Part shown: piece by piece, positions 5,746 through 13,152 of the stretch
Numbering within the stretch: position 1 is the first letter of the stretch
Layout of the letters: each line of letters opens with the position of its first letter
Assembly: GCA_902496595.1 (NCBI GenBank)
Contig: CABVBV010000052.1
Coordinates: 1 to 13,152 of the forward strand
DNA from: an uncultured Eubacteriales bacterium
GTDB lineage: Bacteria > Bacillota > Clostridia > Oscillospirales > Oscillospiraceae
Direction: 5' to 3'
DNA length: 13,152 nt
Made by a program: the position numbers and the translations under genes
The notes under the pieces: generated by a model
Seen by the model: the letters and a program-made list of their open reading frames with translations, nothing else
Databases searched by the model: none
What the model was told of the DNA's origin: nothing

Positions 5746-7017
5746 ATGAAGAAGTTTCTTGCGCTCCTGCTCGCGCTCGTGATGGTGTTTGCTCTCGCCG
5801 CCTGCGGCGAGGAGACGCCCGAGACCACCGAGCCCGCCGGCGACGGCACCGTGAGCGACGCTCCCGATGGCGATACCAACGCCGCTGGAATACCCCTCGA
5901 CGAGATCAAGGTCGGTTTCATCTTCCTGCACGATGAGAACTCGACCTACGACCTCAACTTCATCAACGCCGCCAAGGCCGCCTGCGAGGCTCTGGGTCTC
6001 TCCGAGGAGCAGTACGTGCTGCGCACCAACGTCCCCGAGGGTCAGGAGTGCTACGACGCCGCGGCCGACCTCGCCGACAGCGGCTGCAACATCGTCTTTG
6101 CCGACAGCTTCGGCCACGAGGATTACATGATCCAGGCCGCCCGCGAGTTCCCCGAGGTGCAGTTCTGCCACGCCACCGGCACCAGGGCGCACACCGAGGG
6201 CCTCTCTAACTACCACAACGCCTTCGCCTCCATCTACGAGGGCCGCTACCTCGCCGGCATCGCCGCGGGCATGAAGCTCAACGAGATGATAGAGGCCGGT
6301 GAGATCACCGAGTCCGAGGCCAAGATGGGCTACGTCGGCGCCTTCACCTACGCCGAGGTCATCTCCGGCTACACCAGCTTCTACCTGGGCGCCAAGAGCG
6401 TCTGCCCGAGCGTGACCATGGAAGTCACCTTCACCGGTTCCTGGTATGACGAGACCGCCGAGAAGGAGGGCGCCAACAACCTCATCGCGGGCGGCTGCGT
6501 CCTCATCAGCCAGCACGCCGACTCCATGGGCGCCCCGACCGCCTGTGAAGAGGCCGGAGTCCCGAACGTCTCCTACAACGGCAGCACCGTCGACGCCTGC
6601 CCGAACACCTTCATCGTGTCCTCCCGCATCAACTGGGAGCCCTACTTCGAGTACATGATCAACTGCGTCGTGAACGGCGAGGCCATTGCCGCCGACTGGA
6701 CGGGCACCCTGGCCACCGGCTCCGTTGAGCTGAGCGACGTGAACGAGGCCGCTGCCGCCGAGGGCACCGTCGAGGCCATCGAGGCCGCGAAGGCCGAGCT
6801 CGAGGCCGGCACCCTGCACGTCTTCGACGTGAACACCTTCACCGTCGGCGGCGAGACCAAGACCAGCTACATGGCCGACGTCGACACCGACGCCGACTAC
6901 ACCCCGGACACTGAGGCCATCGTGGACGGCTACTTCGCCGAGTCCACCGCCCGTTCGGCCCCGTATTTCGACCTGCAGATAGACGGCATCACCCTGCTCG
7001 ACACCAACTTCGGTTGA
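5746..7017 (+). CDS. bmpA: BMP/PnrA-family nucleoside-binding lipoprotein
   Basis: This is the extracellular substrate-binding subunit of an ABC importer, tethered to the membrane by lipid. The 423-residue precursor starts MKKFLALLLALVMVFALAAC, a type II signal peptide with the lipobox cysteine at C20. A short acidic Thr/Pro-rich linker (21-48) leads into the BMP domain, which starts at KVGFIFLHDENSTYDLN, the usual first strand and loop. The family binds purine nucleosides (PnrA of Treponema; NupN for guanosine in B. subtilis). The ribosome site GGAGGAG (5734-5740) is strong. Codon choice is sharply biased to C-ended codons (CGC, ATC, GCC), unlike neighbouring genes rich in AGG and ATA, which points to high expression. 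Expression is probably controlled by the guanine riboswitch upstream. The exact substrate is inferred from family and riboswitch. Confidence 0.93.
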   Translation: MKKFLALLLALVMVFALAACGEETPETTEPAGDGTVSDAPDGDTNAAGIPLDEIKVGFIFLHDENSTYDLNFINAAKAACEALGLSEEQYVLRTNVPEGQECYDAAADLADSGCNIVFADSFGHEDYMIQAAREFPEVQFCHATGTRAHTEGLSNYHNAFASIYEGRYLAGIAAGMKLNEMIEAGEITESEAKMGYVGAFTYAEVISGYTSFYLGAKSVCPSVTMEVTFTGSWYDETAEKEGANNLIAGGCVLISQHADSMGAPTACEEAGVPNVSYNGSTVDACPNTFIVSSRINWEPYFEYMINCVVNGEAIAADWTGTLATGSVELSDVNEAAAAEGTVEAIEAAKAELEAGTLHVFDVNTFTVGGETKTSYMADVDTDADYTPDTEAIVDGYFAESTARSAPYFDLQIDGITLLDTNFG

Positions 7018-7047
7018 TATCCCAGGCTCTGCAAGCAGACATCAGGC

Positions 7048-7077
7048 CCGGCAAGCCCCTTCCGCGGGGCTTGCCGG
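7048..7077 (+). other. Stem-loop without a T tract after the lipoprotein gene
   Basis: The arms 7048-7059 and 7066-7077 form a perfect 12-bp GC-rich stem with loop TTCCGC. No T run follows, so it is not a standard terminator. It is well placed to protect the 3' end of the lipoprotein message from exonucleases, which would raise its level above the downstream ATPase and permease messages. Confidence 0.7.
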
Positions 7078-7078
7078 C

Positions 7079-7125
7079 AAAGGACAACGCAGCGGTCTTT
7101 CGCTGCGCTGTCCTTTGGAGTTTTT
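7079..7125 (+). terminator. Partial (read-through) terminator inside the transporter operon
   Basis: The arms 7079-7094 and 7101-7116 form a 16-position stem with one A-C mismatch and a 6-nt loop. TTTTT comes at 7121-7125, four bases after the stem. The displaced and short T tract suggests incomplete termination. I found no obvious promoter between it and the ATPase gene, so the downstream genes probably depend on read-through. Confidence 0.6.
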
Positions 7126-7156
7126 AAAGCACGTATCATCAGGGGGAGGGAACCTA

Positions 7157-8698
7157 TTGGACGGGAAGACCGCAGCGGTACAGATGCGGAACATCACGAA
7201 GACCTTCGGGAGCATAGTGGCGAACGACAGGGTCTGGCTCGACATATACAGAGGCGAGATCCTGGCGCTGCTGGGTGAGAACGGCAGCGGCAAGACCACG
7301 CTCATGAATATGCTCTCGGGCATCTACTATCCGGACGAGGGACAGATCTTCGTGGATGGGAAGGAAGTCTCCATCCGCTCGCCCAAGGACGCCTATGATT
7401 TGGGCATAGGCATGATCCACCAGCATTTCAAACTGGTTGACGTACTCACGGCGGCGGAGAACATCATTCTCGGCCTGCCGGGCCGAGGCAGGCTGGATCT
7501 GAACGCGGTCGCGGAGAAGATCCGCTCCATCTGCGAGGCCTACGGCTTCGAGGTAGACCCGAAGAAGAAGGTCTACGATATGTCCGTGTCGGAGAAGCAG
7601 ACGGTGGAGATAGTCAAGACGCTCTACCGTGGTGCGGAGATCCTCATTTTGGACGAGCCGACGGCGGTGCTGACCCCGCAGGAGACCGACAAGCTGTTTT
7701 CGGTCTTGCGCAACATGAGGGACGACGGCAAGAGCGTCGTCATCATCACGCACAAGCTGCACGAGGTGGAGGAGCTCTCGGACAGGGTCGCCGTGCTGAG
7801 GAAGGGCCAGTTCGTGGGCGACATGGTGACGAAGGAGACCACGGCGGCGGACATGACGAGCATGATGGTCGGCCGTCCCGTGGTGCTGAACATCGAGCGG
7901 CCGGAGCCGAAGGAGCCGAAGCCGAGGCTCATCGTGGACAACCTGACCGTGAGGAACGAGGACGGGGTGCTCAAGCTGGACGGAGTGTCGTTCACGGCAA
8001 ATTCCGGGGAGATCCTGGGTGTTGCGGGCATCTCGGGCTGCGGCCAGAAGGAGCTGCTGGAGGCCATCGCGGGCCTGCACCGGGCCGAGGGCGGCTCGAT
8101 AACGTACATCGACCCCAAGACCGGAGAGCCTGAGGAGCTCATAGGCAAAGACCCTGCGGACATAGGCGATATGGGCGTGGCGCTGTCCTTCGTGCCGGAG
8201 GACAGGCTGGGCATGGGCCTCGTGGGGAATATGGATCTGACGGACAACATGATGCTCCGCTCGTTTCGGAGGACAAAGGGCGTATTCACGAACCGAAAGG
8301 GCCCGCACGAGCTGGCTGAGAAGGTCGTGGAAGAGCTGGAGGTGAACACGCCGAGCGTCTCGACGCCTGTGCGCAGGCTCTCGGGCGGCAACGTGCAGAA
8401 GGTGCTGGTGGGAAGGGAGATCGCCTCGGCGCCGACGGTGCTGCTGACGGCTTATGCGGTCAGGGGCCTGGACATCAACTCGTCGTACATCATCTACGAC
8501 CTGATAAACAAGCAGAAGGAGCGCGGAGTTGCGGTTATCTACGTCGGAGAGGATCTGGACGTGCTGCTCGAGCTGTGCGACAAGATACTCGTGCTCTGCG
8601 GCGGCAAGGTGAGCGGATATATAGACGGGCGCGGCGCTACGAAGCGGAAAGTCGGGATGATGATGACAAAACTGGGAGGTGCGAAGGAGGATGAATAA
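7157..8698 (+). CDS. Double-domain ABC transporter ATPase of the nucleoside importer
   Basis: This cytoplasmic ATPase powers the BMP-type importer; it corresponds in role to NupO of B. subtilis. I chose TTG 7157 because GGGGGAGGG (7142-7150) lies 6 nt upstream, giving 513 residues, normal for the family. The first domain is complete: Walker A GENGSGKTT at 40-48, a signature-like MSVSEKQ at 142-148, and Walker B LILDEPTAVL with D166 and E167. The second domain has a degenerate Walker A (GISGCGQKE, 292-299 region) and signature LSGGNVQK from 408. Its Walker B region is LLTAYAVRGLD at 429-439, without the catalytic acid; an inactive second Walker B is usual in this family (AAQPTRGLD), but TAYAV is a further departure. 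The stop overlaps the next start by 8 nt. Confidence 0.93.
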   Translation: MDGKTAAVQMRNITKTFGSIVANDRVWLDIYRGEILALLGENGSGKTTLMNMLSGIYYPDEGQIFVDGKEVSIRSPKDAYDLGIGMIHQHFKLVDVLTAAENIILGLPGRGRLDLNAVAEKIRSICEAYGFEVDPKKKVYDMSVSEKQTVEIVKTLYRGAEILILDEPTAVLTPQETDKLFSVLRNMRDDGKSVVIITHKLHEVEELSDRVAVLRKGQFVGDMVTKETTAADMTSMMVGRPVVLNIERPEPKEPKPRLIVDNLTVRNEDGVLKLDGVSFTANSGEILGVAGISGCGQKELLEAIAGLHRAEGGSITYIDPKTGEPEELIGKDPADIGDMGVALSFVPEDRLGMGLVGNMDLTDNMMLRSFRRTKGVFTNRKGPHELAEKVVEELEVNTPSVSTPVRRLSGGNVQKVLVGREIASAPTVLLTAYAVRGLDINSSYIIYDLINKQKERGVAVIYVGEDLDVLLELCDKILVLCGGKVSGYIDGRGATKRKVGMMMTKLGGAKEDE

Positions 8699-9815
8699 CA
8701 AGAACCACGTCCCCTTCGTACACATCTCCAAGAGGGCGGCGCTGCCCTGGTACAAGGCCTGGGGGATCAGGGCCGCCGCGATAGTGGCCGCCCTGCTGGT
8801 CTGCGCCCTGGTGACCACGGTGTTCACGGGAGAGAACCCGCTGGCGGTGTACAAGGCGATGTTCGACGGCTCCTTCGGGACTTCGCGCAGGACTTGGGTG
8901 CTGCTCCAGAACGCGGCGATGCTGCTTTGCCTGTCGCTGGCGGTGACTCCGGCGTTCAAGATGAAGTTCTGGAACATCGGGGCCGAGGGCCAGGTGCTGG
9001 CGGGCTCTCTGGCGGTCGCGGCCTGCATGATACTCATAGGCGACTCGGTGCCGAACTGGCTGCTCATCGTCATCATGGCGATAGCGGGCATAGCTGCGGG
9101 CGCGATCTGGGCCTTCATCCCGGCCTTCTTCAAGGCCAGGTGGAACACGAACGAGACTCTGTTCACGCTCATGATGAACTACGTTGCGACTCAGCTCGTG
9201 GCCTACTTCATCATACTCTGGGAAGTGCCCAAGGGCGCGGGCAGGGTCGGCATCATAAACCAGGACTCGATGGCCGGCTGGCTGCCGCAGATCGGCTCGA
9301 ACAAGTACCTGCTGAACGTGATCGTCGTCGCGCTCATAACTGTATTCATGTATGTGTACCTCAAATACAGCAAGCACGGCTACGAGATAAGCGTCGTGGG
9401 TGAGAGCGAGAGGACGGCTCGGTATGTGGGGATAAAGGTCGAGCGTGTTATCATGCGCACTCTGCTGCTGTCGGGAGCGATCTGCGGCGTGGCGGGCCTG
9501 CTGCTCGTGGCGGGCACGGATCACACCATCACGACCACCCTGGCCGGGGGCCGGGGTTTCACGGCGGTCATGGTGTCCTGGCTGGCGAAGTTCAGCCCGG
9601 TGTTCATGGTGCTTGCCAGCCTGCTGCTGGTGTTTCTTGAGAAGGGCGCGAGCGAGATCGCTACCTCCTGCGGGCTGAACAGCTCCTTCGGCGACATCAT
9701 AACGGGCATCATCCTGTTCTTCATCATAGGCTCAGAGTTTTTCATTAACTACAAGATGAACTTCAGGCGCCGCGAGCGCGCAGTCCCGGGAAAGGAGGAG
9801 AAGGCCGGTGTTTGA
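8691..9815 (+). CDS. ABC nucleoside importer permease 1
   Basis: This integral membrane permease of the BPD_transp_2 type matches NupP in role and order. From ATG 8691 it has 374 residues. The start is preceded by GGGAGG (8674-8679) at 11 nt, and by a second GGAGG directly touching the ATG, too close to work. GTG 8679 would be immediately adjacent to GGGAGG and is less likely. Long hydrophobic segments run through the protein: residues about 23-44 (AAAIVAALLVCALVTTVF), a group around the NIGAEGQ motif (N95), paired helices near LLIVIMAIAGIAAGAIW, and several after KYSKHGYEISVVGES, with the last at FGDIITGIILFFIIG. NIGAEGQ and TLMMNYVA are hallmarks of BMP-system permeases. It overlaps the ATPase by 8 nt and the next permease by 8 nt. 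Confidence 0.92.
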   Translation: MNNKNHVPFVHISKRAALPWYKAWGIRAAAIVAALLVCALVTTVFTGENPLAVYKAMFDGSFGTSRRTWVLLQNAAMLLCLSLAVTPAFKMKFWNIGAEGQVLAGSLAVAACMILIGDSVPNWLLIVIMAIAGIAAGAIWAFIPAFFKARWNTNETLFTLMMNYVATQLVAYFIILWEVPKGAGRVGIINQDSMAGWLPQIGSNKYLLNVIVVALITVFMYVYLKYSKHGYEISVVGESERTARYVGIKVERVIMRTLLLSGAICGVAGLLLVAGTDHTITTTLAGGRGFTAVMVSWLAKFSPVFMVLASLLLVFLEKGASEIATSCGLNSSFGDIITGIILFFIIGSEFFINYKMNFRRRERAVPGKEEKAGV

Positions 9816-10800
9816 CTTTGTGTCCTTTTTCCCGAGGGCCGTGGCCCAGGGCATACCCCTGCTCTGCGGCAGCACGGGAGAGACTCTGACGGAGAAATCC
9901 GGAAACCTGAACCTGGGCCTGCCGGGCATCATGTATGTCGGGGCCATCTCCGGAGTTATCGGCGCGTTCCTGTATGAGCAGAGCGTGGCGGCTGAGGAGA
10001 TCTCGGGCCTGCTGGCGGTGAGCATACCGGTGGCCTGCTGCCTTGCGGGCAGCCTGCTCATGGGCCTGCTGTACTGCTTCCTCACCGTCACTTTGAGGGC
10101 GAACCAGAACGTGACGGGCCTCGCCATGACGACCTTCGGCGTCGGCTTCGGCAACTTTTTCGGGGGCTCGCTCATAAAGCTGACGGGCAGCGACGTGGCC
10201 TCCATCACCCTGTCCGCCACGAGCGGCTACTTCAAGACCTCGCTGCCCTTTGCGGCGAACCTGGGCTGGTTTGGAAAGCTGTTCCTGTCCTACGGGGCTC
10301 TGGCGTATATCGCCGTGGTCATCGCCCTGTGCTGCTCGTACTTTTTGAAGCGGACGAGGACGGGCCTGAACCTGAGGGCCGTGGGCGAGAGCCCCGCGAC
10401 CGCGGACGCTGCGGGCATCAACGTCACCAGGTATAAGTACGGAGCGACCTGCGTGGGCTCCATGATAGCCGGACTCGGCGGGCTCTATTATGTCATGGAC
10501 TACGCGAGCGGGGTGTGGTCGAACGACGCCTTCGGGGACAGGGGCTGGCTCGCCATAGCCCTCGTCATCTTCACTGTCTGGAGGCCGAGCCTGAGCGTGC
10601 TCGCCTCGATACTCTTCGGAGGCCTGTACATACTCTACCTTTACATCCCCGCCGGCATGAATCTCGCGGCGAAAGAGCTCTACAAGATGCTGCCGTATCT
10701 CGTCACCATCGCCGTGCTCATCATCTCGTCGCTGAGGAAAAGAAGGGAAAACAACCCACCGGCAAACCTCGGCCTGGCATATTTCAGGGAAGACAGATAG
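9808..10800 (+). CDS. ABC nucleoside importer permease 2
   Basis: This second BPD_transp_2-type permease pairs with permease 1 to form the membrane pore and matches NupQ in role. It has 330 residues from GTG 9808. AAAGGAGGAG (9791-9800) sits 7 nt upstream, and the start overlaps the previous stop by 8 nt. The family hallmark is the N-terminal GNLNLGLPGIMYVGA, followed by multiple hydrophobic helices (for example VACCLAGSLLMGLLYCFL and YIAVVIALCCSYFL) and the loop RTGLNLRAVGESPATADAAG common to this group. It is the last gene of the operon, and a strong terminator follows immediately. The closing residues are charged and probably cytoplasmic. The call is secure at family level; the exact transported nucleosides are inferred. 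Confidence 0.93.
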   Translation: MFDFVSFFPRAVAQGIPLLCGSTGETLTEKSGNLNLGLPGIMYVGAISGVIGAFLYEQSVAAEEISGLLAVSIPVACCLAGSLLMGLLYCFLTVTLRANQNVTGLAMTTFGVGFGNFFGGSLIKLTGSDVASITLSATSGYFKTSLPFAANLGWFGKLFLSYGALAYIAVVIALCCSYFLKRTRTGLNLRAVGESPATADAAGINVTRYKYGATCVGSMIAGLGGLYYVMDYASGVWSNDAFGDRGWLAIALVIFTVWRPSLSVLASILFGGLYILYLYIPAGMNLAAKELYKMLPYLVTIAVLIISSLRKRRENNPPANLGLAYFREDR

Positions 10801-10804
10801 ACAA

Positions 10805-10866
10805 AAAAGGCCCGCAGGGTTTCGCAGCCGCGAAACTCCGCGGGCCTTTTGGACAAGCCCGGTTTT
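10805..10866. terminator. Strong terminator after the transporter operon
   Basis: The arms 10805-10825 and 10830-10850 form a 21-position stem with one A-C mismatch, one G-U pair and a 4-nt loop (AGCC). The right arm ends in TTTT, and a further TTTTTT run lies at 10863-10868. Six As precede the stem (10803-10808), giving a T run on the opposite strand, so it could work in both directions. Confidence 0.88.
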
Positions 10867-10892
10867 TTGTAGCCTCGTTTACAGGGAGCTGA

Positions 10893-10922
10893 TTGACTTT
10901 CAAACAAAAAAAGTGGTATAGT
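10893..10922 (+). promoter_or_regulatory. nfnAB promoter (extended -10)
   Basis: TTGACT (10893-10898) and TATAGT (10917-10922) are separated by 18 nt of A-rich sequence, with TGG directly before the -10 (extended -10). The predicted start is near 10929, giving a leader of about 50 nt. This leader holds a small hairpin, GCCCT/GGGGC around 10938-10951, and no riboswitch I recognise. I saw no Rex-type TTGTTAA palindrome. Confidence 0.7.
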
Positions 10923-10979
10923 TACTGTAAGTATGGTGCCCTTGAAGGGGCGACCCGTTTGAAAGGCGGATATGGAAAT

Positions 10980-13152
10980 ATGTTCAGAATTGCCGAGAAA
11001 TACCCGATCAACACCTCAAAAACCATCTTCAGAGTGAGCATCGAAGCCCCGCTCATAGCGAGGAGCGCGAAGCCCGGACAGTTCGCGATCTTCAGGCTGG
11101 ACGAGTACGGCGAGAGGTTCCCCCTGACCATCGCGGACTACGATCCCGAGAAGGGCACGGTGTCCTTCAATTTCCAGCCCGCGGGCAAGAGCACGCAGAT
11201 GTTCTCGCTCATCGAGCCGGGCGACTACATTGCGGACATCGTCGGGCCCCTGGGGCGGCCTGCGGAGATAGACCCGAACGCGAAGCGCATCTGCGTCGTG
11301 GGCGGCGGCACGGGCTGCGCCATAAACTACCCCGTGGCCAAGGAGCTCAAGAAGCTGGGCATCGCGGTGGACATGATCTGCGGCTTCAGGTCGGAGGACA
11401 TCGTCATCATGGAGGACGAGTTCAGGGCCGCGTCGGACAACCTGTATATCACGACGGATGACGGCAGCTACGGAGAGAAGGGTTTCGTGACCACGAAGCT
11501 GAAGGAGCTGCTCGAGGCGGGAGTGCAGTACGACTCCGTGCTGACCTGCGGGCCGATAGTGATGATGAAATACGTCGCGGAGACGACGAGGCCCTACGGC
11601 ATCAGGACTACTGCGAGCCTGAACCCGATCATGATAGACGGCACCGGAATGTGCGGCGGCTGCCGCCTGACCGTGGGCGGAGAGCGGAAGTTCGCCTGCG
11701 TGGACGGGCCGGAGTTCGACGCGCACCTGGTGGACTGGGACGGTCTGCTGGAGCGCAACAACTTCTATCTTGGAGAGGAGTCCGACCAGAACGAGCACGT
11801 CTGCCGGATAACCGGCGGTGTGAGGAGGGGCGAGTACAAGCCCTCCGAGGCGGACGAGGACGAGAACCCCGTGAAGCGGATGACGAAGCACCCGATGCCG
11901 GAGCAGGACGCTCAGGTGAGGGCGAAGAACTTCAACGAGGTCGCCCTGGGCTACGGCGCGTACGTGGCGAGGCAGGAGGCCATGCGCTGCCTGAACTGCA
12001 AAGACCCTCAGTGCGTGAAGGGCTGCCCGGTGAACGTCAGGATACCCGAGTTCATCTCGAAGGTGAAGACGGGCGACTTTGAGGGCGGCTATGAGGTCAT
12101 CGCGACGACGAACTCGCTGGCGGCGGTGTGCGGGCGCGTGTGTCCGCAGGAGCGGCAGTGCGAGTCGAGGTGCGTAAGGGGCGTGAAGGGCGAGCCCGTG
12201 GCGATAGGCAGGCTGGAGAGGTTCGTTGCGGACTACCACATGGAACACGCGGACTCCTGCGAGCTGCCGCAGAAGGCGGAGCCGAACGGGCACAAGGTCG
12301 CGGTCATCGGCTCCGGGCCGAGCGGCCTGAGCTGCGCGGGCGACCTCATCAAGAAGGGCTACGAGGTGACGGTGTTCGAGGCGCTGCACAAGTGCGGCGG
12401 CGTGCTGGCCTACGGCATACCCGAGTTCCGTCTTCCGAAGAGCATCGTGGACAGGGAGGTCAAGAACCTCGAGAGAGCCGGAGTGAAGTTCGTGACGGAC
12501 TGCATCATCGGCCGGACGATGCCGCTCGACCAGCTGTTCGAGGAGGGGTATGAGGCGGTGTTCATAGGCTCCGGCGCGGGCCTGCCGCAGTTCATGAACA
12601 TACCCGGAGAGAACCTGCTGGGCGTGTACTCGGCGAACGAGTACCTGACGAGGATAAATCTCATGAAGGCGTACAGGGAGGACTACGATACGCCGATAAA
12701 GTCCGACGCGAAGCGCATAGCGGTCATCGGCGGCGGCAACGTGGCGATGGACGCGGCGAGGTGCGCGAAGAGGATGGGCGCGGACGAGGTGTTCATCGTG
12801 TACCGGCGCGGCAGGGACGAGCTTCCGGCGAGAGCTGAGGAAGTCCACCATGCGGAAGAAGAGGGCATCGAGTTCAGGCTGCTGAACAACCCGGTGGAGA
12901 TCCTGGGCGACGCGAACCGCAAGGTCGTGGGGCTCAAGTGCGTGAAGATGCGCCTGGGCGAGCCGGACGCCTCCGGCCGCAGGGGGGTTACGCCCATCGA
13001 GGGCAGCGAATTTGTCATCGTGGCGGACGCGGTCATCGTGGCCATCGGCACCACGCCGAACCCGCTGCTGAGGACGACGACGCCGGGCCTCGAGACGAAC
13101 AAGAAGGGCTGCCTCGTCGTGAACGAGGAGACGCTCGAGACCTCGAGGAAAG
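10980..13152 (+). CDS. nfnAB: Fused NfnA-NfnB electron-bifurcating transhydrogenase (3' end cut by window)
   Basis: Nfn reversibly couples NADPH oxidation to reduction of NAD+ and ferredoxin by flavin-based electron bifurcation. In 724 visible codons both subunits occur in one frame. The NfnA part (1 to about 300) has an FAD site RFPLT (R46-T50), a nucleotide-binding GGGTG (108-112), and a 2Fe-2S site with C225, C228 and C240, plus D220, which may be the unusual aspartate ligand reported for Nfn. The NfnB part starts near M301. It has four-cysteine 4Fe-4S motifs from C337 (CLNCKDPQCVKGCP) and from C384 (CGRVCPQERQC), an FAD site GSGPSG (444-449), and an NADPH site GGGNVAMD (584-591) with YRRG (608-611). 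The start ATG 10980 has a modest GGCGG 10 nt upstream. Perhaps a few tens of residues are missing. The fused NfnA half argues against a plain glutamate synthase small subunit. Confidence 0.9.
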   Translation, partial: MFRIAEKYPINTSKTIFRVSIEAPLIARSAKPGQFAIFRLDEYGERFPLTIADYDPEKGTVSFNFQPAGKSTQMFSLIEPGDYIADIVGPLGRPAEIDPNAKRICVVGGGTGCAINYPVAKELKKLGIAVDMICGFRSEDIVIMEDEFRAASDNLYITTDDGSYGEKGFVTTKLKELLEAGVQYDSVLTCGPIVMMKYVAETTRPYGIRTTASLNPIMIDGTGMCGGCRLTVGGERKFACVDGPEFDAHLVDWDGLLERNNFYLGEESDQNEHVCRITGGVRRGEYKPSEADEDENPVKRMTKHPMPEQDAQVRAKNFNEVALGYGAYVARQEAMRCLNCKDPQCVKGCPVNVRIPEFISKVKTGDFEGGYEVIATTNSLAAVCGRVCPQERQCESRCVRGVKGEPVAIGRLERFVADYHMEHADSCELPQKAEPNGHKVAVIGSGPSGLSCAGDLIKKGYEVTVFEALHKCGGVLAYGIPEFRLPKSIVDREVKNLERAGVKFVTDCIIGRTMPLDQLFEEGYEAVFIGSGAGLPQFMNIPGENLLGVYSANEYLTRINLMKAYREDYDTPIKSDAKRIAVIGGGNVAMDAARCAKRMGADEVFIVYRRGRDELPARAEEVHHAEEEGIEFRLLNNPVEILGDANRKVVGLKCVKMRLGEPDASGRRGVTPIEGSEFVIVADAVIVAIGTTPNPLLRTTTPGLETNKKGCLVVNEETLETSRK

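Noticed and set aside
5725..6819. A 364-codon open frame on the minus strand
   Set aside because: It is antisense to the lipoprotein gene, Gly/Val-rich, and explained by that gene's strong C-ended codon bias.
7115..7156. Earlier TTG start for the ATPase
   Set aside because: It falls inside the right arm of the terminator stem with no ribosome site, while TTG 7157 has GGGGGAGGG 6 nt upstream.
7154..9172. A 672-codon open frame on the minus strand
   Set aside because: It is antisense to the ATPase and permease genes, with Arg/His-rich composition typical of GC-rich shadow frames and no recognisable motifs.
10936..10969. Possible riboswitch in the nfnAB leader
   Set aside because: There is only one small 5-bp hairpin in a leader of about 50 nt, with no terminator and no match to a known aptamer consensus that I can recall.
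10972..10979. ATG at 10972 as start of the Nfn gene
   Set aside because: It is in a different frame that stops after about 21 codons and is too close to the GGCGG element; ATG 10980 opens the long frame.
11016..12851. A 611-codon open frame on the minus strand
   Set aside because: It is the complement of the fused Nfn gene, with Arg/His/Leu-rich low-complexity translation and no ribosome site or motif; the plus-strand frame holds all expected Nfn motifs.

Overview
The window is a GC-rich bacterial chromosome segment that reads as an anaerobic Firmicute of the class Clostridia, plausibly a gut Oscillospirales-type lineage. The grounds are strong GGAGG-type ribosome binding sites, TTG and GTG starts, heavy use of AGG and ATA codons in a GC-rich background, an endonuclease-type MutL, a guanine-class riboswitch, and a fused NfnA-NfnB oxidoreductase typical of energy metabolism in strict anaerobes. 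The lineage is an inference from content, not from a search.

Layout. 1-580 (minus): the N-terminal 193 codons of miaB, cut by the left edge. 581-679: a divergent intergenic region with back-to-back, physically overlapping promoters for miaB and mutL. 680-2557 (plus): mutL. 2582-2627: a hairpin between two convergent units. 2634-4729 (minus): a two-gene unit encoding a 129-residue single-pass membrane protein of unknown function and, 2 nt downstream, an M3-family zinc oligoendopeptidase. 4730-4952: a second divergent intergenic region holding a promoter for the minus-strand unit, helically phased GTCGAAA-type repeats and an out-of-frame, well-initiated small ORF ahead of xpt. 4953-5525 (plus): xpt, xanthine phosphoribosyltransferase. 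5526-5745: a guanine-class riboswitch followed by an intrinsic terminator. 5746-10800 (plus): a four-gene BMP-type purine nucleoside ABC importer (lipoprotein, double-domain ATPase, two permeases). Two stem-loops lie between the lipoprotein gene and the ATPase gene, and 8-nt overlaps join the last three genes. 10805-10866: terminator. 10893-13152 (plus): a promoter and a fused NfnA-NfnB protein running off the right edge.

How the genes work together. The middle of the window is a purine salvage block. The importer brings in nucleosides, the riboswitch aptamer retains the cytosine that pairs with guanine and sits in front of a terminator (consistent with shut-off when guanine is plentiful), and xpt immediately upstream turns xanthine into XMP. 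The riboswitch lies downstream of xpt, so it controls the transporter and not xpt directly. The flanking genes (tRNA modification, mismatch repair, peptidase, flavin-based electron bifurcation) are housekeeping genes with no evident functional tie to it. I see no phage, IS, CRISPR, tRNA or rRNA. No intergenic stretch exceeds about 225 bp, and I found no clear new multi-gene system. The least explained items are the small membrane protein coupled to the M3 peptidase, the repeats and small ORF upstream of xpt, and the tandem stem-loops inside the transporter operon.
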